A stretch of 64,000 nt of DNA from Cuneatibacter sp. NSJ-177 (GCF_022867805.1 NZ_JALIFO010000002.1:372001-436000), one strand, 5' to 3'; numbered from the stretch's first letter, positions 35,901 to 45,297 are shown. The notes: generated by a model from the sequence alone, not told the origin. Numbers and translations: made by a program.

Positions 35901-36590
35901 TTAGATTTTGAACCGGTAGCCCACGCCCCAAATTGTCTCAATGTACTGAGGCTTTGAGGTATCGAACTCAATCTTCTCCCGGATTTTCTTGATATGCACG
36001 GTCACGGTCGCGATGTCTCCGATGGATTCCATATCCCAGATATTCCGGAACAGTTCCTCTTTGGTATACACGCGGTTTGGGTTTTCCGCCAGGAAGGTCA
36101 AAAGATCGAATTCCTTGGTCGTAAACTGTCTTTCCTCCCCGTTTACATAAACTCTCCGGGCCGTCTTGTCAATCTTTAGGCCGCGGATTTCAATGATCTC
36201 ATTTTTCTGGACGCTGCTTCCAATCAGCCGGTCATAGCGGGACAGATGCGCCTTCACCCGCGCCACCAGCTCGCTGGGGCTGAAAGGCTTTGTAATATAA
36301 TCGTCGGCGCCCAGGCCCAGTCCGCGGATCTTGTCAATGTCGTCCTTTTTCGCGGAGACCATCAGGATCGGTGTATTCTTCTCCTGACGAATCTTTTTGC
36401 AGATCTCAAATCCGTCCATGCCTGGAAGCATTAGATCCAGAATAAACAGATCAAATTCTTCCTTGAGCGCCCTGGTCAGCCCGGTCGTCCCATTGTTTTC
36501 GATCTCCACCTCAAAACCGGAGAGCTCCAGATAGTCTTTCTCCAACTCCGCGATGCTCTCTTCGTCTTCCACAATCAAAATTCTGCTCAT
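35901..36590 (-). CDS. OmpR/PhoB-family response regulator
   Basis: A 229-residue protein. The receiver domain (1-120) has the acidic pair in VEDEE, the phosphorylation-site Asp in LFILDLMLPGMDG (about residue 52) and the Lys in ITKPFSP; the winged-helix DNA-binding domain (about 130-229) ends TVHIKKIREKIE and ETIWGVGYRFKI. Its start overlaps the stop of the kinase gene (ATGA), so the pair is co-translated. Confidence 0.96.
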   Translation of the reverse strand: MSRILIVEDEESIAELEKDYLELSGFEVEIENNGTTGLTRALKEEFDLFILDLMLPGMDGFEICKKIRQEKNTPILMVSAKKDDIDKIRGLGLGADDYITKPFSPSELVARVKAHLSRYDRLIGSSVQKNEIIEIRGLKIDKTARRVYVNGEERQFTTKEFDLLTFLAENPNRVYTKEELFRNIWDMESIGDIATVTVHIKKIREKIEFDTSKPQYIETIWGVGYRFKI

Positions 36591-38077
36591 TCCACAGGTA
36601 CCTCCTGGTATTTTCTCAGGACAAAGTGCATGATCGTCCCGGTGTTTTCTTTGCTGGTGGCCCAGATCCGGCCGCCGTGATCCTCAATGATTTTCCGCAC
36701 GATGGAGAGCCCGATCCCGCTGCCCCCGGTGGACGAGTTCCTAGAAGCATCCGCCCGGTAAAACCGGTCGAAGATGTAGGGCAGATCCCGGACTGAGATT
36801 CCCCGGCCGTTGTCCTCGATCTCCACCTGGACAAAATCGCCGGAATCCCGGATCCGCATATTGATGATCCCTTTTTTCTTGTCCATATACTTGACGGAAT
36901 TGCTGATGATGTTGTTGATCACCCGTTTTAACTGCTCGGCATCCCCGATGATCGTCACATCCTCGGTCAGATAATTATAGTAGGTCAGCTCAATATTCTT
37001 TGCCGAAAGCTCTAATTTCAGCTCCTCGGCGCAGTCGCCGAAATAATCGTCGACCTTGATCTTGGAGAAATTGTACGGAATCCGGTTGGTGTCGATCTTG
37101 GTATACAGGGTCAGCTCATCGATCAGCTTATCCATGTCATTGGCTTTATTATAGATCGTCCTCACATATTTATCCAACTTTTCCGGTGAGGAAGCCACGC
37201 CGTCCAAAATCCCTTCCACATAACCCTTGATTGCGGTGATCGGAGTTTTCAGGTCATGGGAAATGTTGCTGATCAGCACCTTATTGTCCGCGTCATACTG
37301 CATTTTCTCCTCGGAATTTTCTTTCAGGCGCAGACGCATCTCCTCAAAAGCCATACAAAGCTCGCTGATCTCGTCTTTCCCGCTGACGTCGATGGAGAAA
37401 TCCAGATTCCCGTTTTTGATCTCCCTGGTCGCTTTTTTCAGCGTGCCGAGAGGACGGAGGATCGAGCCGTACAGCCAGACCGTCAGGAGGATGGCTGTCA
37501 AAATCAGTACCAGGATGATCACATAGATCACATCCATAATCACGCTTCGTACCTCCGGCAGCGCCGGTTCCACATTGGTCACGATAAAAAGGCTTCCCTC
37601 TTTGCCGTCCGGAAACAGAAAATCCTGCTGGCTCATCAGGCACTGGGCGTCCCCGCCCAGATAAATGCCTTCCTGATTCATGCTGTCCGAGCCATACCCA
37701 TAGCCAGGCAGGCGGTGAAAAAGCGCTTCGGCCGCCGCGTCGCCGTAATACAGGATCTGTCCGTCTTTTCGAACGATCAGATAAGAATGCTTTTCCACCA
37801 GCCGCTGATTCAGGTTTTTCAGATAATCCGGATCCTGGAGCGCCGAAACATCTTCCTGGAGGATCAGCTCCACCTCGTCCCGCATGCTCTGGGTCAGCGC
37901 GTTAAAAAGCTGTAACGAATTCGAGGAAATCAGGCCCTCCGTGTCGCTTAGCCCGTAAATTTCCCGCAGGGCTTTGATCTGAAAATTGTTCATCACCATC
38001 ACGGACGCCCCGATCAAAAGAATCGGCGCCAGGACAATGGTTAGAAAGGAAATGGTCAGCTTTGTCCTCAGTTTCAT
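36587..38077 (-). CDS. Sensor histidine kinase
   Basis: A 496-residue membrane kinase. TM1 is at about 7-30, followed by an extracytoplasmic sensor of roughly 130 residues, TM2 at about 165-190, HAMP, a dimerisation/phospho-acceptor domain with His in ISNISHDLKTPITAI and an ATP-binding domain with DNGRGISVRDLPYIFDRF and GGSGIGLSIVRKII. Start at 38077 where ATGA overlaps the stop of the DUF5711 gene; the frame upstream lies inside that gene. The DUF5711 protein encoded first in the operon may feed the sensor. Confidence 0.94.
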   Translation of the reverse strand: MKLRTKLTISFLTIVLAPILLIGASVMVMNNFQIKALREIYGLSDTEGLISSNSLQLFNALTQSMRDEVELILQEDVSALQDPDYLKNLNQRLVEKHSYLIVRKDGQILYYGDAAAEALFHRLPGYGYGSDSMNQEGIYLGGDAQCLMSQQDFLFPDGKEGSLFIVTNVEPALPEVRSVIMDVIYVIILVLILTAILLTVWLYGSILRPLGTLKKATREIKNGNLDFSIDVSGKDEISELCMAFEEMRLRLKENSEEKMQYDADNKVLISNISHDLKTPITAIKGYVEGILDGVASSPEKLDKYVRTIYNKANDMDKLIDELTLYTKIDTNRIPYNFSKIKVDDYFGDCAEELKLELSAKNIELTYYNYLTEDVTIIGDAEQLKRVINNIISNSVKYMDKKKGIINMRIRDSGDFVQVEIEDNGRGISVRDLPYIFDRFYRADASRNSSTGGSGIGLSIVRKIIEDHGGRIWATSKENTGTIMHFVLRKYQEVPVE

Positions 38078-39309
38078 TTTAATTTTATCTCCCTCAGACC
38101 CTGGTTGCTGAACTGGAGAAACCGGCTGCCGCTCAGGAAGTACAGTTTTCTGGTGGTTCCCTCCAGGTTTCCGTGGAATTTTTCTTTCCCGCTCTGATCC
38201 AGAACCAGACATTCCGTTTCGTCATAAAAAATCAGATAATCTCCGGAAAACTCCCCGTGTGTGTAGGAAAATGGGATTTCCGCATTCATTTTTTCTTTTC
38301 CGGACGTGTTGTAGAGATGCAGGCGGTATTTGCCGCCGTCCTCCTTCTCCACAATGGCGATGCTGTCGTCCGAGGTAAAGACGCTCTGCACTTCCTGCTC
38401 GCAGGGGATCTCCGCGACCTGCTTCGGCTGGGCCTCATTGGCCAGGGAAAACAGATAGGCTTTGCTGTCTCCAAACGCGCAGACTAACTGATCGTTCAGA
38501 TAGCGGATTTCCGGGAACAGCATTTCCCCATATTTGAAGAACCCCACGACGCGGTCCGCTTCGGTCTTTCCCACGTCAAAGTTGTAAAAAGCAATCCGGC
38601 TCTGCATGCTGCCCTGGTCCATATAGACGATGGAGACCGCAAGCCCGGTCCCGGTCGGCGACAGGGACAGATCCAGCGGATAGCCCTCACCGGCCAGCGC
38701 CGTCTTTACCTTGATATCCAGTTTTAATCCGGTTTTATCATAAAAATAAATGTAGCTGGCATCCGTATCGTCTAATACCAGCGCCAGGACTCCATGGGCA
38801 GAGACAGTCAGATTTAAAATGGATAGGTTTGTCTGGACCGTCCCCTGGACACCTTCCTCGTTAAATATAAAAGCGGTCTGGGATTTCAAGTCTGCAATCG
38901 CGCCGTATTCTCCGTTCACAGCGACCGATGGATTCCGCATGGAATAGCCATAATTCCAGAGCAGGTTTCCCGACCGGTCCAGGTAAGACATGCCGTCTTT
39001 TCCGTACTGCAAAATTCCCATGCCGAAATCCATGAATTCCGACACGCTCTCGCCGGCCGCCTCTTTTTCCCTCACGATCTCGGCGGTCTCATAGTGGATC
39101 CGGCTGCTGATAAAATTCCATAGCAGAAAAACCAGCAGGGCAGCCCCCAGCGCAGCCGCGGCAATGCAAAGCCTTCTCAGCCGGTATCGCCGGACCTCCT
39201 CGTGCATGGACTGCAGCTCCTCCTCGGAAGGCTCCGGCGGTTCCGAGACCACCCGGCGGCGCAGCTGCATTTTTTTCTTCTCACGGGAGTAATTTTGATC
39301 TTGGTTCAT
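38074..39309 (-). CDS. DUF5711-family membrane protein
   Basis: A 411-residue protein with a basic cytoplasmic N-terminus, one transmembrane helix at about 48-68 (LCIAAAALGAALLVFLLW) and a long outside part made of repeating beta-strand units that look like a WD40/PQQ-type propeller. Its role is unknown. It is first in a three-gene operon with a histidine kinase and a response regulator, each pair overlapping by 4 bases. An accessory or sensor role for that two-component system is therefore a fair inference. Confidence 0.8.
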   Translation of the reverse strand: MNQDQNYSREKKKMQLRRRVVSEPPEPSEEELQSMHEEVRRYRLRRLCIAAAALGAALLVFLLWNFISSRIHYETAEIVREKEAAGESVSEFMDFGMGILQYGKDGMSYLDRSGNLLWNYGYSMRNPSVAVNGEYGAIADLKSQTAFIFNEEGVQGTVQTNLSILNLTVSAHGVLALVLDDTDASYIYFYDKTGLKLDIKVKTALAGEGYPLDLSLSPTGTGLAVSIVYMDQGSMQSRIAFYNFDVGKTEADRVVGFFKYGEMLFPEIRYLNDQLVCAFGDSKAYLFSLANEAQPKQVAEIPCEQEVQSVFTSDDSIAIVEKEDGGKYRLHLYNTSGKEKMNAEIPFSYTHGEFSGDYLIFYDETECLVLDQSGKEKFHGNLEGTTRKLYFLSGSRFLQFSNQGLREIKLK

Positions 39310-39395
39310 CTATCTAAATTCCTGTCTTATGCGATTTTCTCACCTGCTCCTCCCCGATGGAAAAGAACCAGGCCTCACTTTGTTACATATGGTAT

Positions 39396-39434
39396 CATGT
39401 CTGGCGACATTAAGCCATGTCTGGCGACATTATA
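39396..39434 (-). promoter_or_regulatory. Promoter with tandem operator-like palindromes before the DUF5711 operon
   Basis: A 17-base unit (CATGTCTGGCGACATTA) occurs twice with a 20-base period (39396-39412 and 39416-39432). Each holds TGTC-TGGC-GACA. On the minus strand the -10 TATAAT (39429-39434, with TGn extension) overlaps the upstream copy and both copies cover the transcription start. That is what a repressor site would look like; the binding protein is unknown. Confidence 0.6.
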
Positions 39435-39538
39435 CCACATTTTCCAGTAAAGTGCATAAAGTTTTTGTAAACAGTCCTTCTTCGGACGCGTGCTGGCAGA
39501 AGGCGGACGGCCCGATATGGCGGGGCGGCATGAAACAG

Positions 39539-39581
39539 AAAAAGGAAAGCCAGGGGACCCCCTGTCCCAAACCGGCTTTCC
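39539..39581 (-). terminator. Terminator of the LysM-domain gene
   Basis: GGAAAGCC (39544-39551) pairs with GGCTTTCC (39574-39581), with more GC pairing inside; a run of five T follows on the minus strand. Confidence 0.8.
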
Positions 39582-39591
39582 CCTTGCCTAT

Positions 39592-41004
39592 TCACTCCGG
39601 CAGAATCAGTCTTTGCCCGCTTAAGATCTCATCCGGATTTTGGATGTTATTGATCTCACAAAAACGCTTCATCGGCCCCAAGGTCCCGTACAGCTTCCAG
39701 CAGATTTCGCTGAGAGTCTCCCCTTCTTTCACCAAATAGATGGAATCCGCCGATACTGCCTTTGTCTCCGGCTCAGTCTCTTCCTCCGTGGGTTCCTCTG
39801 TCGGCTCCTCCGTAGGCTCCGTCTCCGGTTCCGTGGTCTCCGGCTCGGTCGATTCCGGCTCCGTGGGAGAGGCCGTCGTGGACGCTTCCGTCGCAGCCGC
39901 CGATTCGCTGGATGGAACCGTCACCGTCACTTCGCTCTGGGAGGCCGACGCAGAAGGCTCCCCCGAAGCATTGGACGGGGTCACGGACCCGGCCACCAGG
40001 CTTTCTCCCGTCTCCGGCACGGTCGCAGACACCGCTGCCGTTCCATTCTCCAAGGACAGCAGGTCATTTACCGAAGTCTCCAGCCCCTTTAGCTTTTCTC
40101 GATAATTGAAAAAGGTTACGCCAACCAAAAGAATTGCCACGCAGGCCGCGGCCAGGCGAACCTGTTTCCAGCCGCTCTCCGACAGAAAACTCTGCTTGTC
40201 CTTCGGCTTCGGCTCTTCCCCGCTTGGTTTCGCCGGTGCTTCCTGCTGCGGTTCCTCGTTTTTTCCCGGTGAAAGCCAGCTTGCTTTTTTCCCGCTCAGA
40301 AGGCGAGGCCCCGGCTTTCCCGCCTCGTCCCCGCGTGATGCTAAAAAATTTCGCTTGTCCCTCCGATCCCGCTTCTCATTTCCGCCGGATTTGCGCATCT
40401 CCTCCATCCGGGCGCGGAACTGCTGAACCACAGCTTCCCGCCCCTCTTCCCGCGGCGGTTCTATTTTCCGTTCCGACTCCATGTAAGCCTGCATCGGCTC
40501 ATTTCTCTCGTAATATATGTAATACCCTTTCATCCGGTCCAGTCCGCCCTTCCAAAGCATGTAAAAGGCTTCCTGATCATCGTCATCGTGGAGCAGAAGG
40601 ACCTTGTCCCCCTGGGCAAACGCCTCCTCATAAGTTTTTTTCAAAGACAGCTTGTCCACCAAGCCGCCGGATTTTTCATAGACAAACCAGCCGCATACTC
40701 CCATATCCGGAAAAAATTCTTCTTTCCGCCGAAAGATATCCTTCCAGGTGCTCTCTGTAAACCGCAGCCGTCCATTTTCGAAATCAGCCGCCCGCGTCTC
40801 CAGCGCGCCGGAAATGAACAGGCAAGGTACGCCCTCCCGCACCTGATGTCTGCCAAACAACACGCCGACCCGCCAGGATTCCGCAGACAGCTCCAGTTTT
40901 TGGAAATAACTGCAAACATAGTCTTCAACGTAAATCTTGATCCGATCCTCTTTTTCTCCCATCTGCCGCATATTCTTTGGCAGGAGCTTTTCATTTTCCG
41001 CCAT
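39592..41004 (-). CDS. Membrane-anchored LysM-domain protein
   Basis: A 470-residue protein in four parts: a cytoplasmic-looking N-terminal domain (about 1-175, with repeated aromatic and acidic patches), a charged linker, one transmembrane helix (about 280-298, LAAACVAILLVGVTFF), then a Thr/Glu/Pro/Ser-rich stalk with TEPE-type repeats and a C-terminal LysM domain (about 420-470) beginning YLVKEGETLSEICWKLYG. The LysM end should bind peptidoglycan. The N-terminal domain is unknown to me. It lies downstream of the spore protease homologue, so a role in the sporulating cell envelope is possible. Confidence 0.88.
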   Translation of the reverse strand: MAENEKLLPKNMRQMGEKEDRIKIYVEDYVCSYFQKLELSAESWRVGVLFGRHQVREGVPCLFISGALETRAADFENGRLRFTESTWKDIFRRKEEFFPDMGVCGWFVYEKSGGLVDKLSLKKTYEEAFAQGDKVLLLHDDDDQEAFYMLWKGGLDRMKGYYIYYERNEPMQAYMESERKIEPPREEGREAVVQQFRARMEEMRKSGGNEKRDRRDKRNFLASRGDEAGKPGPRLLSGKKASWLSPGKNEEPQQEAPAKPSGEEPKPKDKQSFLSESGWKQVRLAAACVAILLVGVTFFNYREKLKGLETSVNDLLSLENGTAAVSATVPETGESLVAGSVTPSNASGEPSASASQSEVTVTVPSSESAAATEASTTASPTEPESTEPETTEPETEPTEEPTEEPTEEETEPETKAVSADSIYLVKEGETLSEICWKLYGTLGPMKRFCEINNIQNPDEILSGQRLILPE

Positions 41005-41035
41005 ACCATCACCCCATTATCAAATTTCCCGAAAC

Positions 41036-41059
41036 CTGCGGGCCGGATCCGGCCCGCAG
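41036..41059. repeat. Perfect 24-base palindrome between the LysM gene and yyaC
   Basis: CTGCGGGCCGGA followed by its exact complement. It lies in the 97-base gap after yyaC. It may act as a T-poor terminator or a protein site; no T run follows on either strand. Confidence 0.5.
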
Positions 41060-41101
41060 AATCCTATGGGGTATCGTAGCACAGGCAAAGTGAGAAATTT
41101 A

Positions 41102-41689
41102 TCAATTCCTGTCCGTAATTTCCAAAAATGTTTCGACAGATTTTATGCCTGAGCAAATCGCGTCGGCCAACTCCATCACCGTTCCCAGACGGATGCTCTG
41201 CAGCATCATTGGTTCCCGGCATTGTCCGTTTCCGACCACGCCGGTAATAAAGATATCACCGACCCGGTTCAGCCGCTTCCGCACGCCAAGACCGGGACGG
41301 ATTCCCCCTCTTCCGAGAGAAATCGTGCCTACTTGTTCCTGCCTTCCGATCGACGCGTCAATCGCCACCACCACATGGGCCGGATATCTTCGCTGGATTT
41401 CTTCGACGGTCTCCTCCAAATTTACCGCATGAACCGGCCGGGAGAGAGTTCCGACGATCCGGCATCCCCCCACCAGTTGGTGCTCCAGCTTGTAACCGAT
41501 AATAGGACCCAGACTGTCGCCGGTGGACCGGTCGCTGCCGATACACAGAAACAGTACTTCCCTTTTGGCCTCGGTCTGTTTTACGCCTTCAATCAGGCTG
41601 CCCAGATGGGCGGCGAAGGAGCGGGGCGAAAAAGAGGGCCCCGGCTCATAATAACAAATTTCATTTTGCATTTCTTTCACAATCATCAC
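41102..41689 (-). CDS. yyaC: Spore protease YyaC family protein
   Basis: A 195-residue protein related to the germination protease fold. The characteristic segments are CIGSDRSTGDSLGPIIG (about 50-66), VVAIDASIGR, and GDIFITGVVGNG. In spore-forming Firmicutes YyaC is made during sporulation; its exact substrate is not settled. It suggests that the host makes spores. It lies 22 bases after the Glu/Pro-rich protein gene. Confidence 0.92.
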   Translation of the reverse strand: MMIVKEMQNEICYYEPGPSFSPRSFAAHLGSLIEGVKQTEAKREVLFLCIGSDRSTGDSLGPIIGYKLEHQLVGGCRIVGTLSRPVHAVNLEETVEEIQRRYPAHVVVAIDASIGRQEQVGTISLGRGGIRPGLGVRKRLNRVGDIFITGVVGNGQCREPMMLQSIRLGTVMELADAICSGIKSVETFLEITDRN

Positions 41690-41711
41690 CGCTATCCAGT
41701 ATTTCCAGATT

Positions 41712-43361
41712 TTACAGCTTTATGCGGAAAAGCCAATAACCGAGTTTTTCAGCAGGCCGGTACTGTCGGAATCCAAACATCTCCGCAACCCGGTAATCCT
41801 GGTTCATACTGTCGCCCGGCACCCCGATAAAATACAGTTCCTCCTGGACGTCCTTCGCCAAAATCAGATGACGGTGAGCGTAATATCCGTTCAACAGGAA
41901 ATCGTTCCCGCCCAGATGCCAGTATTCACGGGGCAGGCGGCCGATATCCTGAACCGAAATCCTCAGCACTTCCCAGGGGTCTTCCGGGCCGAAGGGCTGA
42001 TATATCGGGTATGTATTCCAGAGCTGGTTCCAGGTGATCCGGGGATCCACGTTCCAGGCAAGGTCAGGCTCCAGCGCCTGGGCCGAGACATCCGCCACTG
42101 CTTCCTGTCCGGTTCCTCCGGCCGCAGACCGTTCCCTCTGTTCCCCTGCGCTGGGCGTCGCCTCTTGATTCACTCTGTCCGGCTGAATTTCACGGGGCCT
42201 CCGGCTTTCGGAAGGCTCCGCCGGTTCAGGAGCGGAGTTCTGCATTCCCGGTCTTTGTTCTGGAGCCATGCCGTTCGTCAGATCTGTCTCCTCCGGCTCT
42301 TCGGCCCGGACGCGCCGCTCCGGCGCAGCGGGATTTTGCCGTTCCAGAGGCTCCGGGTTCTCCGCCGGATTGTTCGGCTCCGGCGCCATACGGCTCTGAC
42401 CCGGTCCCGCCTCATCTATCCCAGGCGCGATTTCCGGCGAAGGCGCTTCCTCCTGGAACTCTTGCTCCGGTTCTTCCGTCCGGCTTGCTCTGTCCAGCTC
42501 CGAAGTCTCGGAAGATTCTGCTCCCCCGGAAGGAATTTCAGTCCGGCCGGACATCTGTTCCGGGAGCGGGCGTTCCGCCTCGCCGGGAACCTCCGGCCCC
42601 GCCGCGGAATCCGGACTGATCTGAGGCGGCATCTCTTCGGCAGCCCTCTCTTCCCCCTGCCGTCTGCTTCTCTCCGGCGTCCCTTCCAGGGGAGTCTCTC
42701 CCTCTTCGTTTTCCCGACTCAAAGAGGATTCCCGGCGGCTGTTTTCCTGCTCTGCAACGCGTTCCCCGCCGCGGGTTCCCTCTGCTTCCTGACCGGGTTC
42801 CATCCTCTGTCTGCCTTCCTGTTCCTGCTCCACGGATCCCAGCGGCTCTCCCCCCGGCCCCTGATCCAGGACCGCCGGTTCCTGCTGACCTTCTCCCGGA
42901 TTCTCCACATTCTCCGCCAGCGGCTGCTCCGGTTCCCGGCGCGGTTCCGGCGCTCCCTCGTCCGCATTCTTGCTGTTTTCAGCCTCTTCCTCTTCCCAGG
43001 GCCTGCGCTCATCCCAAAAGCTGAAATACTTCTTTCCGCTGCCATCCGGGAAAACACCGATTCCACAAAATTCACCGAGGGGAAGGCCGCTTCCCGCTAT
43101 GTTTTGCGCCTGGGTTAAAAAGGCCCCCTCGGCCCCTGATGCCCGGACCGGCATGGTTCCAAGAAAGATCTGTCCAGGCTCCCTTCCGCAGCGAAACATT
43201 TCGGCCCGTCCGACTTTTTGGCCCTCAACGTCTCCTTTCAGAAAGATCCGCAGGCGGCACTGCCCGTTCCTCACTTCCAACCGGACAAAGCCGACATTTT
43301 TTCCCTGGGTTCTTCCGTGGTATTCGTACAAATAAGAAATAACTCTCCGGTATTCCATCAT
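41712..43361 (-). CDS. DUF6128-like protein with a long Glu/Pro/Ser-rich middle
   Basis: A 549-residue protein. A folded N-terminal part (about 1-120) begins YRRVISYLYEYHGRTQGKNVG; the middle (about 125-430) is low-complexity with many PEN, PAE and REP-like units; a C-terminal domain (about 440-549) has NTYPIYQPF, REYWHLGGNDFLLNGYY and RQYRPAEKLGYWLF. No signal peptide or membrane segment is seen. I associate the end domains with DUF6128 of Lachnospiraceae, role unknown. ATG 43361 is chosen; the ribosome site GGGGGGA is buried in a predicted hairpin (43369-43407). Confidence 0.65.
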   Translation of the reverse strand: MMEYRRVISYLYEYHGRTQGKNVGFVRLEVRNGQCRLRIFLKGDVEGQKVGRAEMFRCGREPGQIFLGTMPVRASGAEGAFLTQAQNIAGSGLPLGEFCGIGVFPDGSGKKYFSFWDERRPWEEEEAENSKNADEGAPEPRREPEQPLAENVENPGEGQQEPAVLDQGPGGEPLGSVEQEQEGRQRMEPGQEAEGTRGGERVAEQENSRRESSLSRENEEGETPLEGTPERSRRQGEERAAEEMPPQISPDSAAGPEVPGEAERPLPEQMSGRTEIPSGGAESSETSELDRASRTEEPEQEFQEEAPSPEIAPGIDEAGPGQSRMAPEPNNPAENPEPLERQNPAAPERRVRAEEPEETDLTNGMAPEQRPGMQNSAPEPAEPSESRRPREIQPDRVNQEATPSAGEQRERSAAGGTGQEAVADVSAQALEPDLAWNVDPRITWNQLWNTYPIYQPFGPEDPWEVLRISVQDIGRLPREYWHLGGNDFLLNGYYAHRHLILAKDVQEELYFIGVPGDSMNQDYRVAEMFGFRQYRPAEKLGYWLFRIKL

Positions 43362-43368
43362 AAAAAAT

Positions 43369-43407
43369 CCCCCCATACAACACTGTTATTAAGCATTGTA
43401 TGAGGGG
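43369..43407 (-). promoter_or_regulatory. Hairpin that hides the ribosome site of the DUF6128-like gene
   Basis: On the minus-strand RNA, CCCCUCAUACAA (43396-43407) pairs with UUGUAUGGGGGG (43369-43380) with one mismatch around a 15-base loop. The second arm contains the GGGGGG ribosome site located 6 bases before the start codon. This could give translational control; whether a ligand, RNA or temperature acts on it is unknown. Confidence 0.5.
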
Positions 43408-43490
43408 CAAGCCATTTTCATGCCTGATCGGGCAAAGCCCATTTCTGCGGAATTTTGAAATTTCGATGGGCTCCCATCGTGGTACCTGTT

Positions 43491-44279
43491 TTAGTCGGCG
43501 ATTTCCTCATAACCGGTCAGATCCGGAAGATTCAGGACCACTTTGTCCCCAAAATTGGTATATTCCTCCGTGATATCATACGTAAGCGAAGCGGTGAATC
43601 CCTCGGCCGACAAGTCCACCTTAAGATGAAGTTCCGTCTTCTGGGGCACATTATCCTCGTTCATCAGAAAGCTTCCGTCCGCGTCCACAAAGTTCATGGT
43701 CAGCGCTTCCCCGTAAGTATCCTGATATTCCTTGATCTGCGGAATGCTGTCGGAGATCTTTCTCACATCCTCCGCGCCGATCCCAAAATTGATCGTATAG
43801 GTTCCGTTCTCTTCCTTCAACTCCATGTTCCGGTAATCCTTGGCTTCCAGCCTAGAAAAGAGGTTCAGTCCGTTAAAAATCTGGGACGAAGCCTGATCTT
43901 CGGTCACCGACTGCTGGTAGCGGGTTCCCGCCATGTCCACATACAGCTTTCCACCGGTATAAACATAGGAGATTGGGACCGTCATCGGGCTTCCGGTTCC
44001 CATATCCAGGTTCATGTTCGCTTCAAAAAGCAGGGCCCGTTCCGCGCCTCCTTCCCCGCTTCTTCCCGTCTCTTTCACCGTGCCAGTCATTCCATTCTGC
44101 GCAGAGCCTCCCTCCTGGGACACCGCCGCATTCATTGTCAGACTAATCTCAACAGCATCCTTTTTCGACCAGGATTCCGCCGCTTTTTTATAAACCGATT
44201 CTGCAGTTGCTTTTCCGGAGCACCCTGCCAGGGAAATCCCCAGCACAATGCCAATCAACATCGCCGCCGCTTTCTTCAT
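43491..44279 (-). CDS. DUF6612-like lipoprotein
   Basis: A 262-residue lipoprotein: MKKAAAMLIGIVLG core and lipobox LAGC. The mature part begins SVYKKAAESWSKKDAVE and is rich in beta strands, with FEANMNLDMGTG and YVYTGGKLYVDMAGTRYQ, resembling DUF6612 and the LolA/LppX-like fold group that binds lipids or acts as a surface chaperone. The specific role is unknown. It is separated from rsmA upstream by about 130 bases with no clear terminator. Confidence 0.72.
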   Translation of the reverse strand: MKKAAAMLIGIVLGISLAGCSGKATAESVYKKAAESWSKKDAVEISLTMNAAVSQEGGSAQNGMTGTVKETGRSGEGGAERALLFEANMNLDMGTGSPMTVPISYVYTGGKLYVDMAGTRYQQSVTEDQASSQIFNGLNLFSRLEAKDYRNMELKEENGTYTINFGIGAEDVRKISDSIPQIKEYQDTYGEALTMNFVDADGSFLMNEDNVPQKTELHLKVDLSAEGFTASLTYDITEEYTNFGDKVVLNLPDLTGYEEIAD

Positions 44280-44412
44280 CTCTGTCTCCTCCTCCCGTAT
44301 GCTTGCCTATCTATCGGGCCCCCAGGTAACTTTCCCTGCGGACTGTGCCTCCACGCTTTTCCATTCTTGCCGGGGCAGCTGCCCGCTTGTTTTTAGAGTC
44401 TTCGCCCACTCT

Positions 44413-45288
44413 TTAGTCAGTGGGGCGACGGCGGCTGAGATAATTGCTCAAAGCCGCAAACTGCTCTAACGTTAACGCTTCTCCCCGCACACTGGCCGGA
44501 AGCCCCAGCTCCGCGATCGTCTCCTGGATTTCTTCCTTAGAAAAGGAGAGCTCCGGAGAATTGTTCAGCCCGTTGGCCAAGGTCTTCCTCCGCTGGTTAA
44601 AGGAGGCCCGGATCAGCCGGAACAGGAGAGCCTCATCCTCCACCTGAACCGGTTTCTCCCGGTGAGCCGTCAGACGGATCACCGCGGAACCGACATTGGG
44701 CCTGGGAATAAAACAGTTCGGGGGGACGTTGGCTGCCAGATACGGCTCGGCATAATACTGCACCGCAAGGGACAAAGCGCCATAATCCTTGGTTCCAGGA
44801 CCGGCTTTCATCCGGTCCGCCACCTCTTTCTGCACCATAATGGTGATATTGTCAAGCGGTACGCCGCTCTCGAAAAGTCCCATGATAATCGGGGTTGTTA
44901 TATAATAAGGAAGGTTGGCCACCACTTTCACCGGCTTTCCCCCATTCCTGCTTTCCGCAAGCGCCTTTACGTCAAGCTGCAAAATGTCCCCGTGGATAAT
45001 CTCCACATTGGCGCAGCCGGAAAGAGTTTCCTTTAAAATGGGAATCAGATGATCGTCGATTTCCACCGCCGCCACCTGGCGGGCCGCCTCGGAGAGAGCC
45101 TGGGTCATCGTCCCGATCCCCGGACCAATCTCCAGGACAAAATCATCCTTTGTCACGCCGGCGGCCCGGATAATCTTATCCAGCACATGACTGTCTACCA
45201 GAAAGTTTTGACCGAACCGTTTCTGAAACGCAAATTCATTTTTCCGTATGACCGCGATCGTGGCCTGCGGGTCTACCAGTCGTTCCAT
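44413..45288 (-). CDS. rsmA: 16S rRNA dimethyladenosine transferase
   Basis: A 291-residue SAM-dependent enzyme that dimethylates two adjacent adenosines near the 3' end of 16S rRNA. It has QNFLVDSHVLDKI, SAM motif VLEIGPGIGTMTQ and the catalytic NLPYYITTPII motif, with the helical C-terminal domain after about 200. It follows tatD by 9 bases in a metG-tatD-rsmA operon, a common Firmicute order. Confidence 0.96.
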   Translation of the reverse strand: MERLVDPQATIAVIRKNEFAFQKRFGQNFLVDSHVLDKIIRAAGVTKDDFVLEIGPGIGTMTQALSEAARQVAAVEIDDHLIPILKETLSGCANVEIIHGDILQLDVKALAESRNGGKPVKVVANLPYYITTPIIMGLFESGVPLDNITIMVQKEVADRMKAGPGTKDYGALSLAVQYYAEPYLAANVPPNCFIPRPNVGSAVIRLTAHREKPVQVEDEALLFRLIRASFNQRRKTLANGLNNSPELSFSKEEIQETIAELGLPASVRGEALTLEQFAALSNYLSRRRPTD

Positions 45289-45297
45289 GGCTCCTCC

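Noticed and set aside
39740-40105. Ser/Val-rich plus-strand protein
   Set aside because: It is the antisense translation of the Thr/Glu/Pro stalk of the LysM protein.
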